From: Bacteroidota bacterium
GTDB taxonomy: Bacteria; Bacteroidota; Ignavibacteria; Kryptoniales; JAKASW01
Reading direction: 5' to 3'
NCBI GenBank assembly: GCA_021812985.1
Contig: JAKAMG010000017.1
Coordinates: 1-64,000 of the forward strand
DNA: 64,000 nt
Of the stretch, positions 52,901-61,288 are shown piece after piece (the stretch's first letter is position 1; each line of letters opens with the position of its first letter). Both the position numbers and the translations under genes were made by a program. The notes beneath the pieces were generated by a model. That model had not been told where the DNA came from, made no database searches, and saw only the letters and a list, made by a program, of their open reading frames with translations.

Positions 52901-53480
52901 CACAATGGGTGGAAATGGGGCGTGGAAGAGGTATTTAACTCTCAATCATAAGGGAGGATTGACTCCATCACTTGAGGGGTGGCGTGTCCTTTTTCTATGG
53001 CTCTTTCTGACGGATGTTAGGGAGAGTTTGAAAAGCCTTGGAGTCGAATGTGGGAGTGTTGTTAGTGAGCTTCGCCTGAGCGTCCAGATCCGAAACTGTT
53101 TCGCTGAGCTTGGAGTGGATTCCACGAAGGCCGACGACGATGCTTCCATCGCCGGCGGACTTGCGGATGCAGCCGAAATCCTAATCGTTAGTAGGCCTTC
53201 GTTGAAGACGGTTCAACTTCTACTTGAACGGGAATCCGCGCAATCCATCATCGATGTGCACTATCACGGTGGCACCAAGTGGTTCAGCAAGGAACGATTC
53301 ACCGAATTTGTCAGGTACCTTGTAATGGTGCTTGCGATCAATCACGTAAAGGGCGAGGAGGAAACCTCGTCCGGCAAGTCTGAGGATTATCACCGGAAGT
53401 TGTTGAAAGAAGGGCTTGAAATCGAAGAGCTGGCTGAGAAGGTTGGCTATAAGTTCGATGATTTCATGTCTGCCAAATGA
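49962..53480 (+). CDS. Very large GH13 alpha-amylase-family protein
   Basis: 1172 aa, cytosolic (no signal). The first about 340 residues match no domain I know. A GH13 barrel follows: region I DMVPNH (429-434), nucleophile Asp549 in RFDAAMVLA, acid/base Glu614 in LLAEAFWLME and region IV FLNNPDEETA (Asp675). In region IV the usual His before the catalytic Asp is replaced by Pro. MPGLPMFGHGQIEG follows. A further 400-residue helical C-terminal part has no recognised domain. Likely acts on glycogen-like or alpha-glucan oligomers; activity is inferred. ATG 49962 is chosen over TTG 49944. Confidence 0.85.
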   Translation: MPPSRSLRYFKHEFHISRKSREAFGFDETFFSITGDVIFANSRAAQTFAAIINDKNRILHGEIPGAQVSASEINAMGLFHEVLHFVIDSYISERNPDAFGKLERWLSQNLGGEKTFHTERSFVQYFPPTDVYKSGQLPTEYLTGESSEQRRSHVLTELLLLWIENRNPAFNAIAELIDDSDLRGESSYEDVIAESERFFELQPSFGPANSTLIQMLLAPIEAHPDSILDQLDFIARNWESIIGKSGLLRRLLGAVDFIREEGKYFMMMSQALAEKSRRPEVRQADFRGFGERESPTVLTFRGAGREEEQENFSPDLSWMPRVVMIAKNAFVWLDQLSRKYKRSINRLDEIPDEELDVLAAQGFTGLWLIGIWARSTASKRIKQLNGNPEALASAYSLTSYDIAWDLGGEGAYTSLRDRAALRGIRLASDMVPNHMGLDSTWLIDHPDWFLRSEYPPFPNYSFSGPDLSNDERVGVYIEDGYWSKSDAAVVFKRVDRWTGSVNYIYHGNDGTHMPWNDTAQLDFTRPDVREAVIQTILHVAKKFPIIRFDAAMVLAKKHYQRLWFPEPGTGGAIPSRSNFSMTKEQFDAAIPVEFWREVVDRIQREAPDTLLLAEAFWLMEGYFVRTLGMHRVYNSAFMNMLKREENANYRQVIKNILEYNPQILKRFVNFLNNPDEETAIAQFGKDDKYFGVCVLMCTMPGLPMFGHGQIEGYTEKYGMEYSRAYRDEKPDEWLAERHSREIFPLLKMRHLFSEVDNFLLLDFRSGDFVNEDVFAYSNRVGNDATLVVYNNRYSHASGFIKESVPYRDEEGRLVRKSLADGLGLSGGKNSFCVFKDLTSGLEYIRPISLMRKDGFHVELGAYKYNVFVNFRAVLSSAEKPYEELSTELSGQGVPSIEEAILDLRLKGVHSAFYEAINLGSLKYLLESTEAAKPAEGRVSALGEKTSKLFNALAAYHHRPMGTRVEEALDVVRYRNLLALPTMGGNGAWKRYLTLNHKGGLTPSLEGWRVLFLWLFLTDVRESLKSLGVECGSVVSELRLSVQIRNCFAELGVDSTKADDDASIAGGLADAAEILIVSRPSLKTVQLLLERESAQSIIDVHYHGGTKWFSKERFTEFVRYLVMVLAINHVKGEEETSSGKSEDYHRKLLKEGLEIEELAEKVGYKFDDFMSAK

Positions 53481-53525
53481 TGGAAACAATGCGATCAAGT
53501 TATCTAGATATAATCCAGGTATCGG

Positions 53526-54179
53526 ATGAGTGGAGCGAATAGAAATATTGAAAGATTGAGAAGAGACTACTCGGGCGAGGAGTTGGCGGAGTCTAATGTA
53601 AGCCCTGACCCATTCAAGCAATTCCTAACCTGGTTCGATGAGGCAGTCAATGCGGAAATATCTGATCCTCATGCCATGGTACTGGCTACGGCTTCGGCAG
53701 ATGGGAGGCCATCCGCGAGGGTTGTCCTGCTAAGAGGTATCGATGGCGACGGTTTAACTTTCTACACGAACTACGGTAGCCGTAAGTCTCTCGAGCTTGA
53801 GGCCAACCCGCGTGCCGCCTTAGTCTTCCCGTGGCACGAACTAGACAGGCAAGTCAGAGTGGAGGGAAATGTCTCCAGGCGCGAAGATCGTGCCTCGGAC
53901 GAATATTTCGCGTCAAGACCTCGGGCGAGTCAGATTTCCGCCTGGGCCTCGAACCAGAGCGGCTTTCTGAGGAGTCGCTCAGAGCTCGAAGAAAGGTTTA
54001 GAAAATTCGAGAGGGAGTTCGCCGGGCGAGATGTTCCACGTCCTGAGAACTGGGGGGGCTTCAGATTGTCTCCTGAGAGTTTTGAGTTCTGGCAGGGTAG
54101 GCCAAGCCGGATGCACGATCGCATATTATACGCGTTGCTGCCCGGAGGGGAGTGGAAGATTGAGCGACTTGCTCCATGA
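53526..54179 (+). CDS. pdxH: Pyridoxamine 5'-phosphate oxidase
   Basis: FMN enzyme that makes pyridoxal 5'-phosphate. Signatures: AMVLATASADGRPSARVVLL, GLTFYTNYGSRKSLELEANP, ALVFPWHELDRQVRVEG and the C-terminal PENWGGFRLSPESFEFWQG. 217 aa is normal. It directly precedes the CorC-like gene; the genes are likely in one unit with aroK, aroB and purM. Confidence 0.95.
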   Translation: MSGANRNIERLRRDYSGEELAESNVSPDPFKQFLTWFDEAVNAEISDPHAMVLATASADGRPSARVVLLRGIDGDGLTFYTNYGSRKSLELEANPRAALVFPWHELDRQVRVEGNVSRREDRASDEYFASRPRASQISAWASNQSGFLRSRSELEERFRKFEREFAGRDVPRPENWGGFRLSPESFEFWQGRPSRMHDRILYALLPGGEWKIERLAP

Positions 54180-54239
54180 ATGCGGCGCTGCCGCAGGAGC
54201 CTCATCATTCTTGGAAATTCCCGCTTTTTCAACAAACTT

Positions 54240-55505
54240 ATGAACGGCGTGGTTACAAAATTCCTCATCCTGGCGGCTCTGCTTGCTATCGCGTTCATTC
54301 TGTCCGCGGCTGAAGTGGCCCTATACACACTCACAAGCTCCGGGGAGCATGTCAAGGGAAGGCTCAAGGAATACTTCTTCAAATCGCCACAGGTCCTCCT
54401 GTCGACGATACTGGTTTCCAACGCCGTAGCAGTCTTCCTTTTTTCTCTGATCGGCGCTTCAGCGGCGTTGGACCTGGCTGAGAAACTGAAGATAAGCAAC
54501 ACGATCGCAGTGACCGCGGAAGTCATCATTATTTCAGGCCTGCTGATTTTCTTCGCTGATGCTGTCCCGAAAATTGTTGCCCTCGGAAATCCAAGGCTCC
54601 TTCTCGACATAAGCTTTCCGGTTGTTCTTTTGCTACTTGTCGTTGAAAGTCCCGTTGTTTATCCGCTTAACAGGTTTCTGTCACGCATAACATCCCGCAG
54701 GAAGCGGAACCCGCTCAGCATAGACAACGAGGGATTGAAGACGCTCTCTAAGATTGCCGGGCGAACAGGGGTCATCGACGAGAATGAGGCCGAGCTTTTG
54801 AGAAAGATATCGTTCCTTGGTGAGAGGAATGTGCGCGACACGATGACTACACGCGAAGAAATCGTCTCGCTCTCCAGGGATGCAGGTTTCGATGATGTCG
54901 TTGGCGCGTTTCGAAAGAGTGAGCACTCGAGACTCCCGGTATACTCGGAGTCCCCAGACAACATCGTGGGGATGTTATACGCGAGAGATGTCCTCCCGCT
55001 CTTGAAGAAGAAGACGTCAAGGAAACAATTCGCCGTCGGTCAGATTATGCGTTCTCCCGTCTTCGTTCCGGAGACTCAGTCTCTTGAGAAGCTTCTGGAG
55101 ACATACAGGGCAAACAAGGTGCACATCGCGATAGTTGTGGACGAGTTTGGCGGGATCTCCGGTCTTGTCACGCTTTCCGATGTGGTGCGTGAAATATTCG
55201 GTTCGAGTGCGGAACTCCCGCGCGAAGGGGCGCGCCTTCTGCGGCTTCAGGACGGTTCGATTATTGCCAAAGGGAGCACTCGGCTCGGGGAGCTTGCTGG
55301 TTACCTGGGCGCCTTTGGATTTGAATATGAGCCGGGTGACACAGTCTCATTGCTCCTTTCGACGACTCGCGGATCCGTACCGCGAGTTGGAAACAAGACC
55401 CGCGTCGGAAATCTTGAGTTCGAAGTGGTGCAAGCCACGCCTAAGGCTGTTTTGCAAGTCAGGGTCAGACAGTTATATTTTCAATCTGCGAACGACTATG
55501 ACTGA
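54240..55505 (+). CDS. CNNM/CBS-domain CorC-family membrane protein
   Basis: 421 aa from ATG 54240 (an ATG at 54180 directly after pdxH would add 20 residues). An N-terminal CNNM (DUF21) domain with four helices (about 1-150; ILSAAEVALYTL, VSNAVAVFLFSLIG), two CBS domains (DTMTTREEIVSLSRD near 205 and VDEFGGISGLVTLSDV near 300) and a CorC_HlyC domain at the C terminus form the CorC/hemolysin C architecture. Thought to take part in metal ion (Mg, Co) transport. The end overlaps the aroK start. Confidence 0.88.
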   Translation: MNGVVTKFLILAALLAIAFILSAAEVALYTLTSSGEHVKGRLKEYFFKSPQVLLSTILVSNAVAVFLFSLIGASAALDLAEKLKISNTIAVTAEVIIISGLLIFFADAVPKIVALGNPRLLLDISFPVVLLLLVVESPVVYPLNRFLSRITSRRKRNPLSIDNEGLKTLSKIAGRTGVIDENEAELLRKISFLGERNVRDTMTTREEIVSLSRDAGFDDVVGAFRKSEHSRLPVYSESPDNIVGMLYARDVLPLLKKKTSRKQFAVGQIMRSPVFVPETQSLEKLLETYRANKVHIAIVVDEFGGISGLVTLSDVVREIFGSSAELPREGARLLRLQDGSIIAKGSTRLGELAGYLGAFGFEYEPGDTVSLLLSTTRGSVPRVGNKTRVGNLEFEVVQATPKAVLQVRVRQLYFQSANDYD

Positions 55506-56049
55506 TTTGAAAAGGCTGGTCTTCCTTGCCGGTTTTATGGCAAGCGGCAAGAGCACAATCGGCCCAGCGCTTGCTCGCAGGCTCGGTTACGAATTCGTTG
55601 ACATAGATGATGTTATTGAGGCGTCGGAGGGGATGTCGATACCCGAGATTTTTAAGAGAAATGGTGAGGCTTATTTTCGCGGAGTTGAAAAAAGGGCGCT
55701 TGAAAGGCTGACCCGTGATGACCGCAAATTGATTGTCGCGCTCGGAGGCGGGACTCTGATGGACCAAGAAAGCAAAGGGCTCGTTTTGGCAAAAGGGATG
55801 CTTGTATACCTGAAGGCAAGTCCGAGAGACATTTTCGAGCGTGTTAAGAGGAAAAAAGACCGTCCCATGCTGCTGTCGCCGGAGGGACACCCTCTGGATG
55901 ACCAGCAACTTGCCGCTCGTGTGGCATCGCTCATGAGTGAGAGGGAAGCACATTATCAGATTGCGCACATTACCATCCATACCGCGGGGGCGGGCGTCTT
56001 AGATTGCGTGGAGGAAATTGCCTCCCGACTGAAGGGAAGAATTGCATGA
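55498..56049 (+). CDS. aroK: Shikimate kinase
   Basis: Phosphorylates shikimate at the 3-OH. Walker A is GFMASGKSTIG near residue 15; the shikimate-binding VDIDD, FRGVEKRAL (Arg) and LGGGTLMDQ motifs are present. 183 aa, normal. ATG 55498 overlaps the CorC-family stop by 8 nt and the stop overlaps the aroB start by 4 nt, so all are coupled. A longer upstream frame here is only the CorC gene in another frame. Confidence 0.95.
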   Translation: MTDLKRLVFLAGFMASGKSTIGPALARRLGYEFVDIDDVIEASEGMSIPEIFKRNGEAYFRGVEKRALERLTRDDRKLIVALGGGTLMDQESKGLVLAKGMLVYLKASPRDIFERVKRKKDRPMLLSPEGHPLDDQQLAARVASLMSEREAHYQIAHITIHTAGAGVLDCVEEIASRLKGRIA

Positions 56050-57131
56050 AACCTTTGAGTTACAGGGTTGGTGCGGCAAGAATACCTGTATTTATTGGCG
56101 ATTCGGATTCACCGCTGAAGAATCAACTTCGTCTCGCGCCGAAAGCCGCGGTCGTCGTTGACAAGAATGTGGCAGCGCTCTATAAGAATCTTTTCGAAGA
56201 CATCGGCTCCGCGGACGGAGCAGTGACAGCGGTTCTTGATGCCACGGAGGAGAACAAAAGCATGGAGAAGGCTGAGGAACTCCTCAGCTTCTTTCTTGAA
56301 AAGAACATCGGACGAGACTCCGTCCTTTTTGCAATCGGCGGCGGAATCACGGGTGATCTCGCGGGGTTTGTCGCGTCGGTTCTCCAGCGAGGCATCGGCT
56401 ATTGTCACGTCCCGACGACCCTCCTCGCTATGGTGGACAGCTCCGTCGGCGGAAAGGTGGGGGTAAATCATAAGGTTGGAAAGAACATGATCGGCGCGTT
56501 CCATCAGCCCAACGCCATCATCATGGACACGAGATTCCTCGAGACGCTCCCGAAACAGGAGCTCATCTGCGGGATGGGTGAGATTGTGAAATACGCCGTC
56601 CTCCGAGGGGAAGTATTTTTCGATTTTCTTGAGAAGAACCATACAAGGTTGCTGAATAAGGACAAGAAGACGCTGGAGCGAATAGTCAGGATGTCCGTGG
56701 AAACGAAGAAGCGTTACGTGGAGAAGGACACTAGGGAGGCTGGCGTAAGGGCTCACCTCAACCTGGGGCACACGATTGGACACGCGGTGGAGGCGGCAAC
56801 CAATTACACAAAGTTTAAGCACGGCGAAGCCGTTCTGATTGGCCTTGTCGCAGAGGCACATATCGCGATGCATATGAAGCTCCTCCGTCCTTCGAGCTTC
56901 GAGCGGATACTCAAAATGGTCAGGCAGATCGCCCGGCAGGCGAACGAGAAGGTCCCGCTCGATGACGCGCTTGGAAGGCTCAAGTATGACAAGAAGGTGA
57001 AAGCGGGTAAGGTAAGGTTTGTCCTCCCGACGGGGATCGGAAGGGTTGTTATTAGGGATGATGTCAGTATGAAAAATGTGGTCGACGCGATGAAGTTTGT
57101 GGCATCGGACGGCCTTATCTCGCTCAGTTAG
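56046..57131 (+). CDS. aroB: 3-dehydroquinate synthase
   Basis: Second shikimate step, making 3-dehydroquinate from DAHP with NAD and a divalent metal. 361 aa. Motifs: FAIGGGITGDLAGFVAS, VPTTLLAMVDSSVGGKVGVN, and HLNLGHTIGHAVE with metal-binding His. ATG 56046 overlaps the aroK stop; an in-frame start at 56004 lies inside aroK and is not used. Forms a pair aroK-aroB, ending 19 nt before purM. Confidence 0.95.
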   Translation: MKPLSYRVGAARIPVFIGDSDSPLKNQLRLAPKAAVVVDKNVAALYKNLFEDIGSADGAVTAVLDATEENKSMEKAEELLSFFLEKNIGRDSVLFAIGGGITGDLAGFVASVLQRGIGYCHVPTTLLAMVDSSVGGKVGVNHKVGKNMIGAFHQPNAIIMDTRFLETLPKQELICGMGEIVKYAVLRGEVFFDFLEKNHTRLLNKDKKTLERIVRMSVETKKRYVEKDTREAGVRAHLNLGHTIGHAVEAATNYTKFKHGEAVLIGLVAEAHIAMHMKLLRPSSFERILKMVRQIARQANEKVPLDDALGRLKYDKKVKAGKVRFVLPTGIGRVVIRDDVSMKNVVDAMKFVASDGLISLS

Positions 57132-57150
57132 TTTAACCGGAGTTCAGTAG

Positions 57151-58146
57151 ATGATCACCTACAAGAAAAGCGGCGTGGATATAGACGAAGCCGATAAACT
57201 GGTACAGAAGATAAAGCCTCTGGCGAAGAGCACTTTCAACAAGAATGTCATGTCCGAGATAGGTTTTTTCGGAGGATTTTATGACGCAAAGTTTCCCGGT
57301 TACAGAAAGCCCGTCCTCGTCTCCAGCGTAGACGGCGTTGGAACCAAGGTGAAGATCGCCATCGACATGGATAAGCACGACACGATCGGACGAGACTTGG
57401 TGAACCACTGCGTGAACGACATCGGCGTCGGCGGTGCAAGGCCCCTCTTCTTCCTCGATTACTTCGCATGCGGGAAGCTTCGAGCGGATGTCGCTGCCGA
57501 AGTTGTCAAAGGGCTCTCCCTGGCATGCCGGGAAAACGGCCTAGCGCTGATTGGTGGGGAGACTGCCGAGATGCCGGGGGTCTATTCCGAAAACGACTAC
57601 GACCTTGCAGGGACTATCGTTGGCGTCGTCGACAAATCGAGAGTCATCGACGGGAAGAAGGTGCGGAAAGGGGATGTGCTTGTAGGCATACCTTCAACTG
57701 GACTTCACACTAATGGTTACTCGTTGGCACGTAAGAGTCTGCTCTCCAAATACAAGCTTGATAGTTACGTCAGCGATCTGGGTGAGACTGTCGGAGAGGC
57801 TCTGCTCAAGACACACAGAAGCTATCTCAGTCTGATAGGATATGTCACCGGAAAATTCTCAATTCACGGTATGTCGCACATAACCGGTGGCGGAATCGTT
57901 GGGAACACCGTCCGCGTCATCCGCAAGCCCCACGCATTCAGAGTTTTCTGGGGTAACTGGGAAGTGCCGCCTCTTTTCAGGATGATACAGTCTATAGGCC
58001 GGGTGCCGGACGAGGACGCAAGACGAGCTTTGAACATGGGAGTCGGTCTGGTCCTGGTTGTACCACCAAAGGAAGTTGATCGATTGATTGCTGCCTTGAA
58101 GAGGAGGGGAGAGGAGAGTTTTGTGGTTGGGGAAGTAACTAAGTAG
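57151..58146 (+). CDS. purM: Phosphoribosylformylglycinamidine cyclo-ligase
   Basis: Closes the imidazole ring of aminoimidazole ribonucleotide in purine synthesis. 331 aa with VLVSSVDGVGTKVKIA, NDIGVGGARPLFFLDYFA, LIGGETAEMPGVY, STGLHTNGYSLAR and HITGGGIVGNT. GGAG 8 nt before the ATG supports the start. Last gene of the pdxH-corC-aroK-aroB-purM run, convergent with the M13 peptidase gene. Confidence 0.95.
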   Translation: MITYKKSGVDIDEADKLVQKIKPLAKSTFNKNVMSEIGFFGGFYDAKFPGYRKPVLVSSVDGVGTKVKIAIDMDKHDTIGRDLVNHCVNDIGVGGARPLFFLDYFACGKLRADVAAEVVKGLSLACRENGLALIGGETAEMPGVYSENDYDLAGTIVGVVDKSRVIDGKKVRKGDVLVGIPSTGLHTNGYSLARKSLLSKYKLDSYVSDLGETVGEALLKTHRSYLSLIGYVTGKFSIHGMSHITGGGIVGNTVRVIRKPHAFRVFWGNWEVPPLFRMIQSIGRVPDEDARRALNMGVGLVLVVPPKEVDRLIAALKRRGEESFVVGEVTK

Positions 58147-58174
58147 TAAGAGCGTAAAGTTTAAATCGGTTTGC

Positions 58175-58200
58175 GACCGCCAACGCGAAAGATGGCGGTC
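58175..58200. other. Hairpin between purM and the M13 peptidase gene
   Basis: GACCGCCA (58175-58182) and TGGCGGTC (58193-58200) form an 8-bp stem with a 10-nt loop in the convergent gap. T-rich tracts are absent, so it is a possible but weak bidirectional terminator. Confidence 0.4.
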
Positions 58201-58215
58201 ACAATCCGAAACGTC

Positions 58216-60282
58216 CTACCAGATTTTAGCCCTTGTATCTGCAGATCTATACATTGGGTCTCCCGGTTTGCATCCGAAAGCCTCATAGAACGGCGGGAAG
58301 TTTGACAACGGGCCGTTGCACCTGAACTCGTTTGGCGAGTGCGGGTCGACGATCAGGCGCTGTCTAAGTGCCTGTGGCCTGTCGTTCTCGCGCCACATCT
58401 GCGCCCACGCTAGGAAGAAACGCTGTTCCGGTGTGAAACCGTCGATCTTTGCCGGACGGGGTTTACCTTTCAGCGTATTCTCAAATGCCTGGAACGAGAT
58501 GGATACGCCGCCCAGGTCCGCAATGTTCTCTCCCTCGGTCAGCTTGCCATTGACGTGAAGCGAATCGAGCACCGTGTACGAGTCAAACTGTTTCACGAGA
58601 ACATCAGCCTTCTTCTTGAAGTTCGCGGCGTCCTCTTTTGTCCACCAGTCCTTCAGATTGCCTTTCGCGTCGAACTGGCTTCCCTGGTCGTCGAATCCGT
58701 GAGTCATCTCGTGACCTATGACGGCGCCCATTCCGCCGTAGTTCACGGCATCATCGGCGTTGGGATTGAAGAACGGCGGTTGAAGTATGCCGGCAGGGAA
58801 GACTATCTCGTTCATTGACGGATCGTAATACGCATTGACCGTTGGCGGAGTCATTCCCCACTCTGTGCGGTCCACCGGCTTCCCGATTTTGCTGAGCTCG
58901 AACTTGAACTCGAACGCCTCGGCTCTCATCACATTCAGGGCGTACGGGCCGCGGTTTATCACCAGCCCCCTGTAGCTCTTCCATTTGTCTGGATATCCAA
59001 TTTTGTTGACGATTGCCTTGAGTTTAATCAGCGCCTGCTTTTTCGTCGTTTCGCTCATCCAATCAAGGTTCTTTATTCTCTCGGCAAATGCGGCCTCGAG
59101 GTTGTGTACCATCTCTTCGGCTCTCGCCTTCGCCTTTGGTGAGAAGTGCTTTGCCACGTAAAGCTTTCCGAGAGCGAAGCCAACGGAGCGGTCTATTCTC
59201 TCGAGGACTCGCTTCCAGCGCGGTTGCAACTCCTTCGCGCCGGTCAGTACCGTGCCGTAGAAATGGAAGCTTTCGTCCACGAAATTCTGGCTGAGGTATG
59301 GAGCCATCCCATTTACCAAATGCCAGCGGAGGTAGACCTTCCAGTCGCTCAGGGGAATTTCCTTAAGCATTACGCCGACTTCCTTGATGAACTTGGGCTG
59401 CGCCACGTTGATTTTCCTGACCCCGGAAACCTTGAGATCTCTCAGATATGAATTCCAAGAGAAGTCAGGGGTTAGCGCGTTTGTCTGCGTGAGAGTCATC
59501 ATGTTATACGTCGCCTTGGGATCCCGTCGTTCGACCCGGGTCATCGAGGCTTCGGCGAGTCTCTTCTCGATGTTCATAACCGTCTTGGCTTCGGCAGATG
59601 CAGTCTTCTCGTTATCCCCTAACAGCGTAAACATCTTTGTTGTATAGGCGTTGTATTCCTGAAGTATCTCCTTCGACTGCTTATCGGTCTTCGTATAATA
59701 GTCCCGATCCGGGAGACTTAGTCCCGACTGATGCAGGCTGGCGATCATCATGTTGCTGTTCTTTAGGTCCTGTTCCGACGTGAAATAGAACAGCGCGTTC
59801 ACTCCATTGCTTTGGAGCATAGCAACTACGCTCTGGAGCTGCTTCAGGTTCTTGATGCCGTCTATCTTTTTGAGGTACGGCTCAAGTGGCTTTATCCCTT
59901 CCTTATCGGCAGATACTGTGTCCATGCCGCTGAAGTAGAAATCACCCACAAGCTGTTCGTCGCTTCCTTTTCGGAGATTCTTCTTCGCCGCCGCGTTCTC
60001 TGCTATTTCGTGTAGTATGGTGAGGTTACGGTCGTAAAGTTCTGAGAAGCTCCCCCAACGGCTGTAAGCGGCTGGTATCGGGTTGTTCTTTAGCCAGTTG
60101 CCATCTGCGTAGAGATAGAAATTCTGGCACGGCTTCACCGACGTGTCGATGTTTGCCGGATCGAGCGGTGGTATCACCGCTTCGACTGATTTTTCCTGTG
60201 CCTTCGATTTAGACGCCAGCATAGGAACCATCAGGAAAGGAACCACCAGAAGCAACGATAGAAAAGCACGAATTGTGTTCAT
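58216..60282 (-). CDS. M13 family metallopeptidase (neprilysin-like)
   Basis: 688 aa zinc endopeptidase, exported. Signal peptide of about 30 residues ending KSKAQ, then an N-terminal M13 helical domain and a C-terminal catalytic domain: INGHEMTH-type motif here VIGHEMTHGFDDQG, followed by ENIADLGG (third ligand Glu) and the usual C-terminal Trp (AKIW). Start ATG 60282 has AAGGA 6 nt upstream; five earlier codons are in frame but unneeded. Probably periplasmic peptide processing. Confidence 0.92.
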   Translation of the reverse strand: MNTIRAFLSLLLVVPFLMVPMLASKSKAQEKSVEAVIPPLDPANIDTSVKPCQNFYLYADGNWLKNNPIPAAYSRWGSFSELYDRNLTILHEIAENAAAKKNLRKGSDEQLVGDFYFSGMDTVSADKEGIKPLEPYLKKIDGIKNLKQLQSVVAMLQSNGVNALFYFTSEQDLKNSNMMIASLHQSGLSLPDRDYYTKTDKQSKEILQEYNAYTTKMFTLLGDNEKTASAEAKTVMNIEKRLAEASMTRVERRDPKATYNMMTLTQTNALTPDFSWNSYLRDLKVSGVRKINVAQPKFIKEVGVMLKEIPLSDWKVYLRWHLVNGMAPYLSQNFVDESFHFYGTVLTGAKELQPRWKRVLERIDRSVGFALGKLYVAKHFSPKAKARAEEMVHNLEAAFAERIKNLDWMSETTKKQALIKLKAIVNKIGYPDKWKSYRGLVINRGPYALNVMRAEAFEFKFELSKIGKPVDRTEWGMTPPTVNAYYDPSMNEIVFPAGILQPPFFNPNADDAVNYGGMGAVIGHEMTHGFDDQGSQFDAKGNLKDWWTKEDAANFKKKADVLVKQFDSYTVLDSLHVNGKLTEGENIADLGGVSISFQAFENTLKGKPRPAKIDGFTPEQRFFLAWAQMWRENDRPQALRQRLIVDPHSPNEFRCNGPLSNFPPFYEAFGCKPGDPMYRSADTRAKIW

Positions 60283-60582
60283 GCGTTGTCCTTCCAATTT
60301 GTGTTAACGGATTTGCGGACGACATTGCGCCCGTACGAGCGGCTCTCCGTTTGGCCGGAGTGTTTTTCGTTTGCCAAACGTAGACGCTGCGATTTGATGG
60401 AATTTTACTACTCACTTGTACTACTGAATACTAATCGAATGTTGTTTAGTGCCCGTAATTTACTAAACGGCAACTGAATAACAACCGTTTGGATAAAGGG
60501 GCTCTTTGTTTTTTTTTGTCGGGGGACTGCGTTTGAACCTCCTTAAATTGCTTTTTAGACGCTGTGCGAATAAATTTTTCAC
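60283..60582. other. Divergent promoter region of the M13 peptidase and SDR genes
   Basis: About 300 bp. It contains short inverted repeats (CTCCG/CGGAG near 60345-60360 and AAACGG/CCGTTT at 60465-60490) and a run of nine T near 60510-60518. No gene or certain promoter is seen. Confidence 0.5.
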
Positions 60583-61287
60583 ATGGTAAACGTCTCGGCG
60601 AAAGTCGCTATAGTAACAGGAGGGTCGGTTGGGAAGGAGTTGGCACGGGGATTCCTTGAAGCTGGGGCGAACGTTGCTTTCATCTACCGAAATCCCGCGA
60701 GAGGCGCGCTCCTGACAGAATGGTTTGCCGACTTTCCGGATTCCTTCCTCCCGCTTCAGGCGGATCTCGTCGACCCGGAGCAGGCGAAGCAATCTGTTTC
60801 GGCGACGACTGACCGTTTCGGCGGCGTTGATTTTCTCCTGAATTCCCTCGGCGGCTGGCTCGGAGGGAAGCGGCTTCATGAGCATACAAACGCTGACCTG
60901 CAAAAGATGTTGTCAATCGATTTGGTCCCCACCTTTAATATTATGGCTGCAGTTCTCCCCGTTATGGCCGAACAGAAGTTCGGGAGGGTGGTGAATTTCA
61001 TATCGACTCAGGTCTTTACGTCGGGGGGAGGCAATTCTGTTTACACCGCTTCGAAGGCCGCGCTCCTCGCTTTGACGCGAGCCGCAGCTGAGGAGTACAA
61101 GAGTTCCGGAATTTCAGTTAACGCGCTCGCTCCTTCAACGATAGACACCGAGAGCAATAGAAAAGCGATGCCGGCCGCCGATTTTGGGAAATGGGTGAAG
61201 CCGGGAGAGCTTGTGGACGCGGCCCTGTTTCTCTGCGGCTCGGAGAATTCACTGAATGACACAATCCTTAAATTTCCTGGAAGATAA
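60583..61287 (+). CDS. Short-chain dehydrogenase/reductase
   Basis: 234 aa Rossmann-fold NAD(P) enzyme. The catalytic Ser-Tyr-Lys set is present as ISTQVF...VYTASKAALL. The cofactor loop reads TGGSVGKELA, where the last Gly of TGxxxGxG is replaced by Glu, so binding may differ from the norm. Substrate is unknown. The ATG has no clear Shine-Dalgarno. yqeY follows one base after its stop. Confidence 0.85.
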   Translation: MVNVSAKVAIVTGGSVGKELARGFLEAGANVAFIYRNPARGALLTEWFADFPDSFLPLQADLVDPEQAKQSVSATTDRFGGVDFLLNSLGGWLGGKRLHEHTNADLQKMLSIDLVPTFNIMAAVLPVMAEQKFGRVVNFISTQVFTSGGGNSVYTASKAALLALTRAAAEEYKSSGISVNALAPSTIDTESNRKAMPAADFGKWVKPGELVDAALFLCGSENSLNDTILKFPGR

Positions 61288-61288
61288 A

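Noticed and set aside
55135-55497. 120-residue upstream extension of aroK
   Set aside because: It is the CorC-family gene read in another frame; shikimate kinase begins at 55498.
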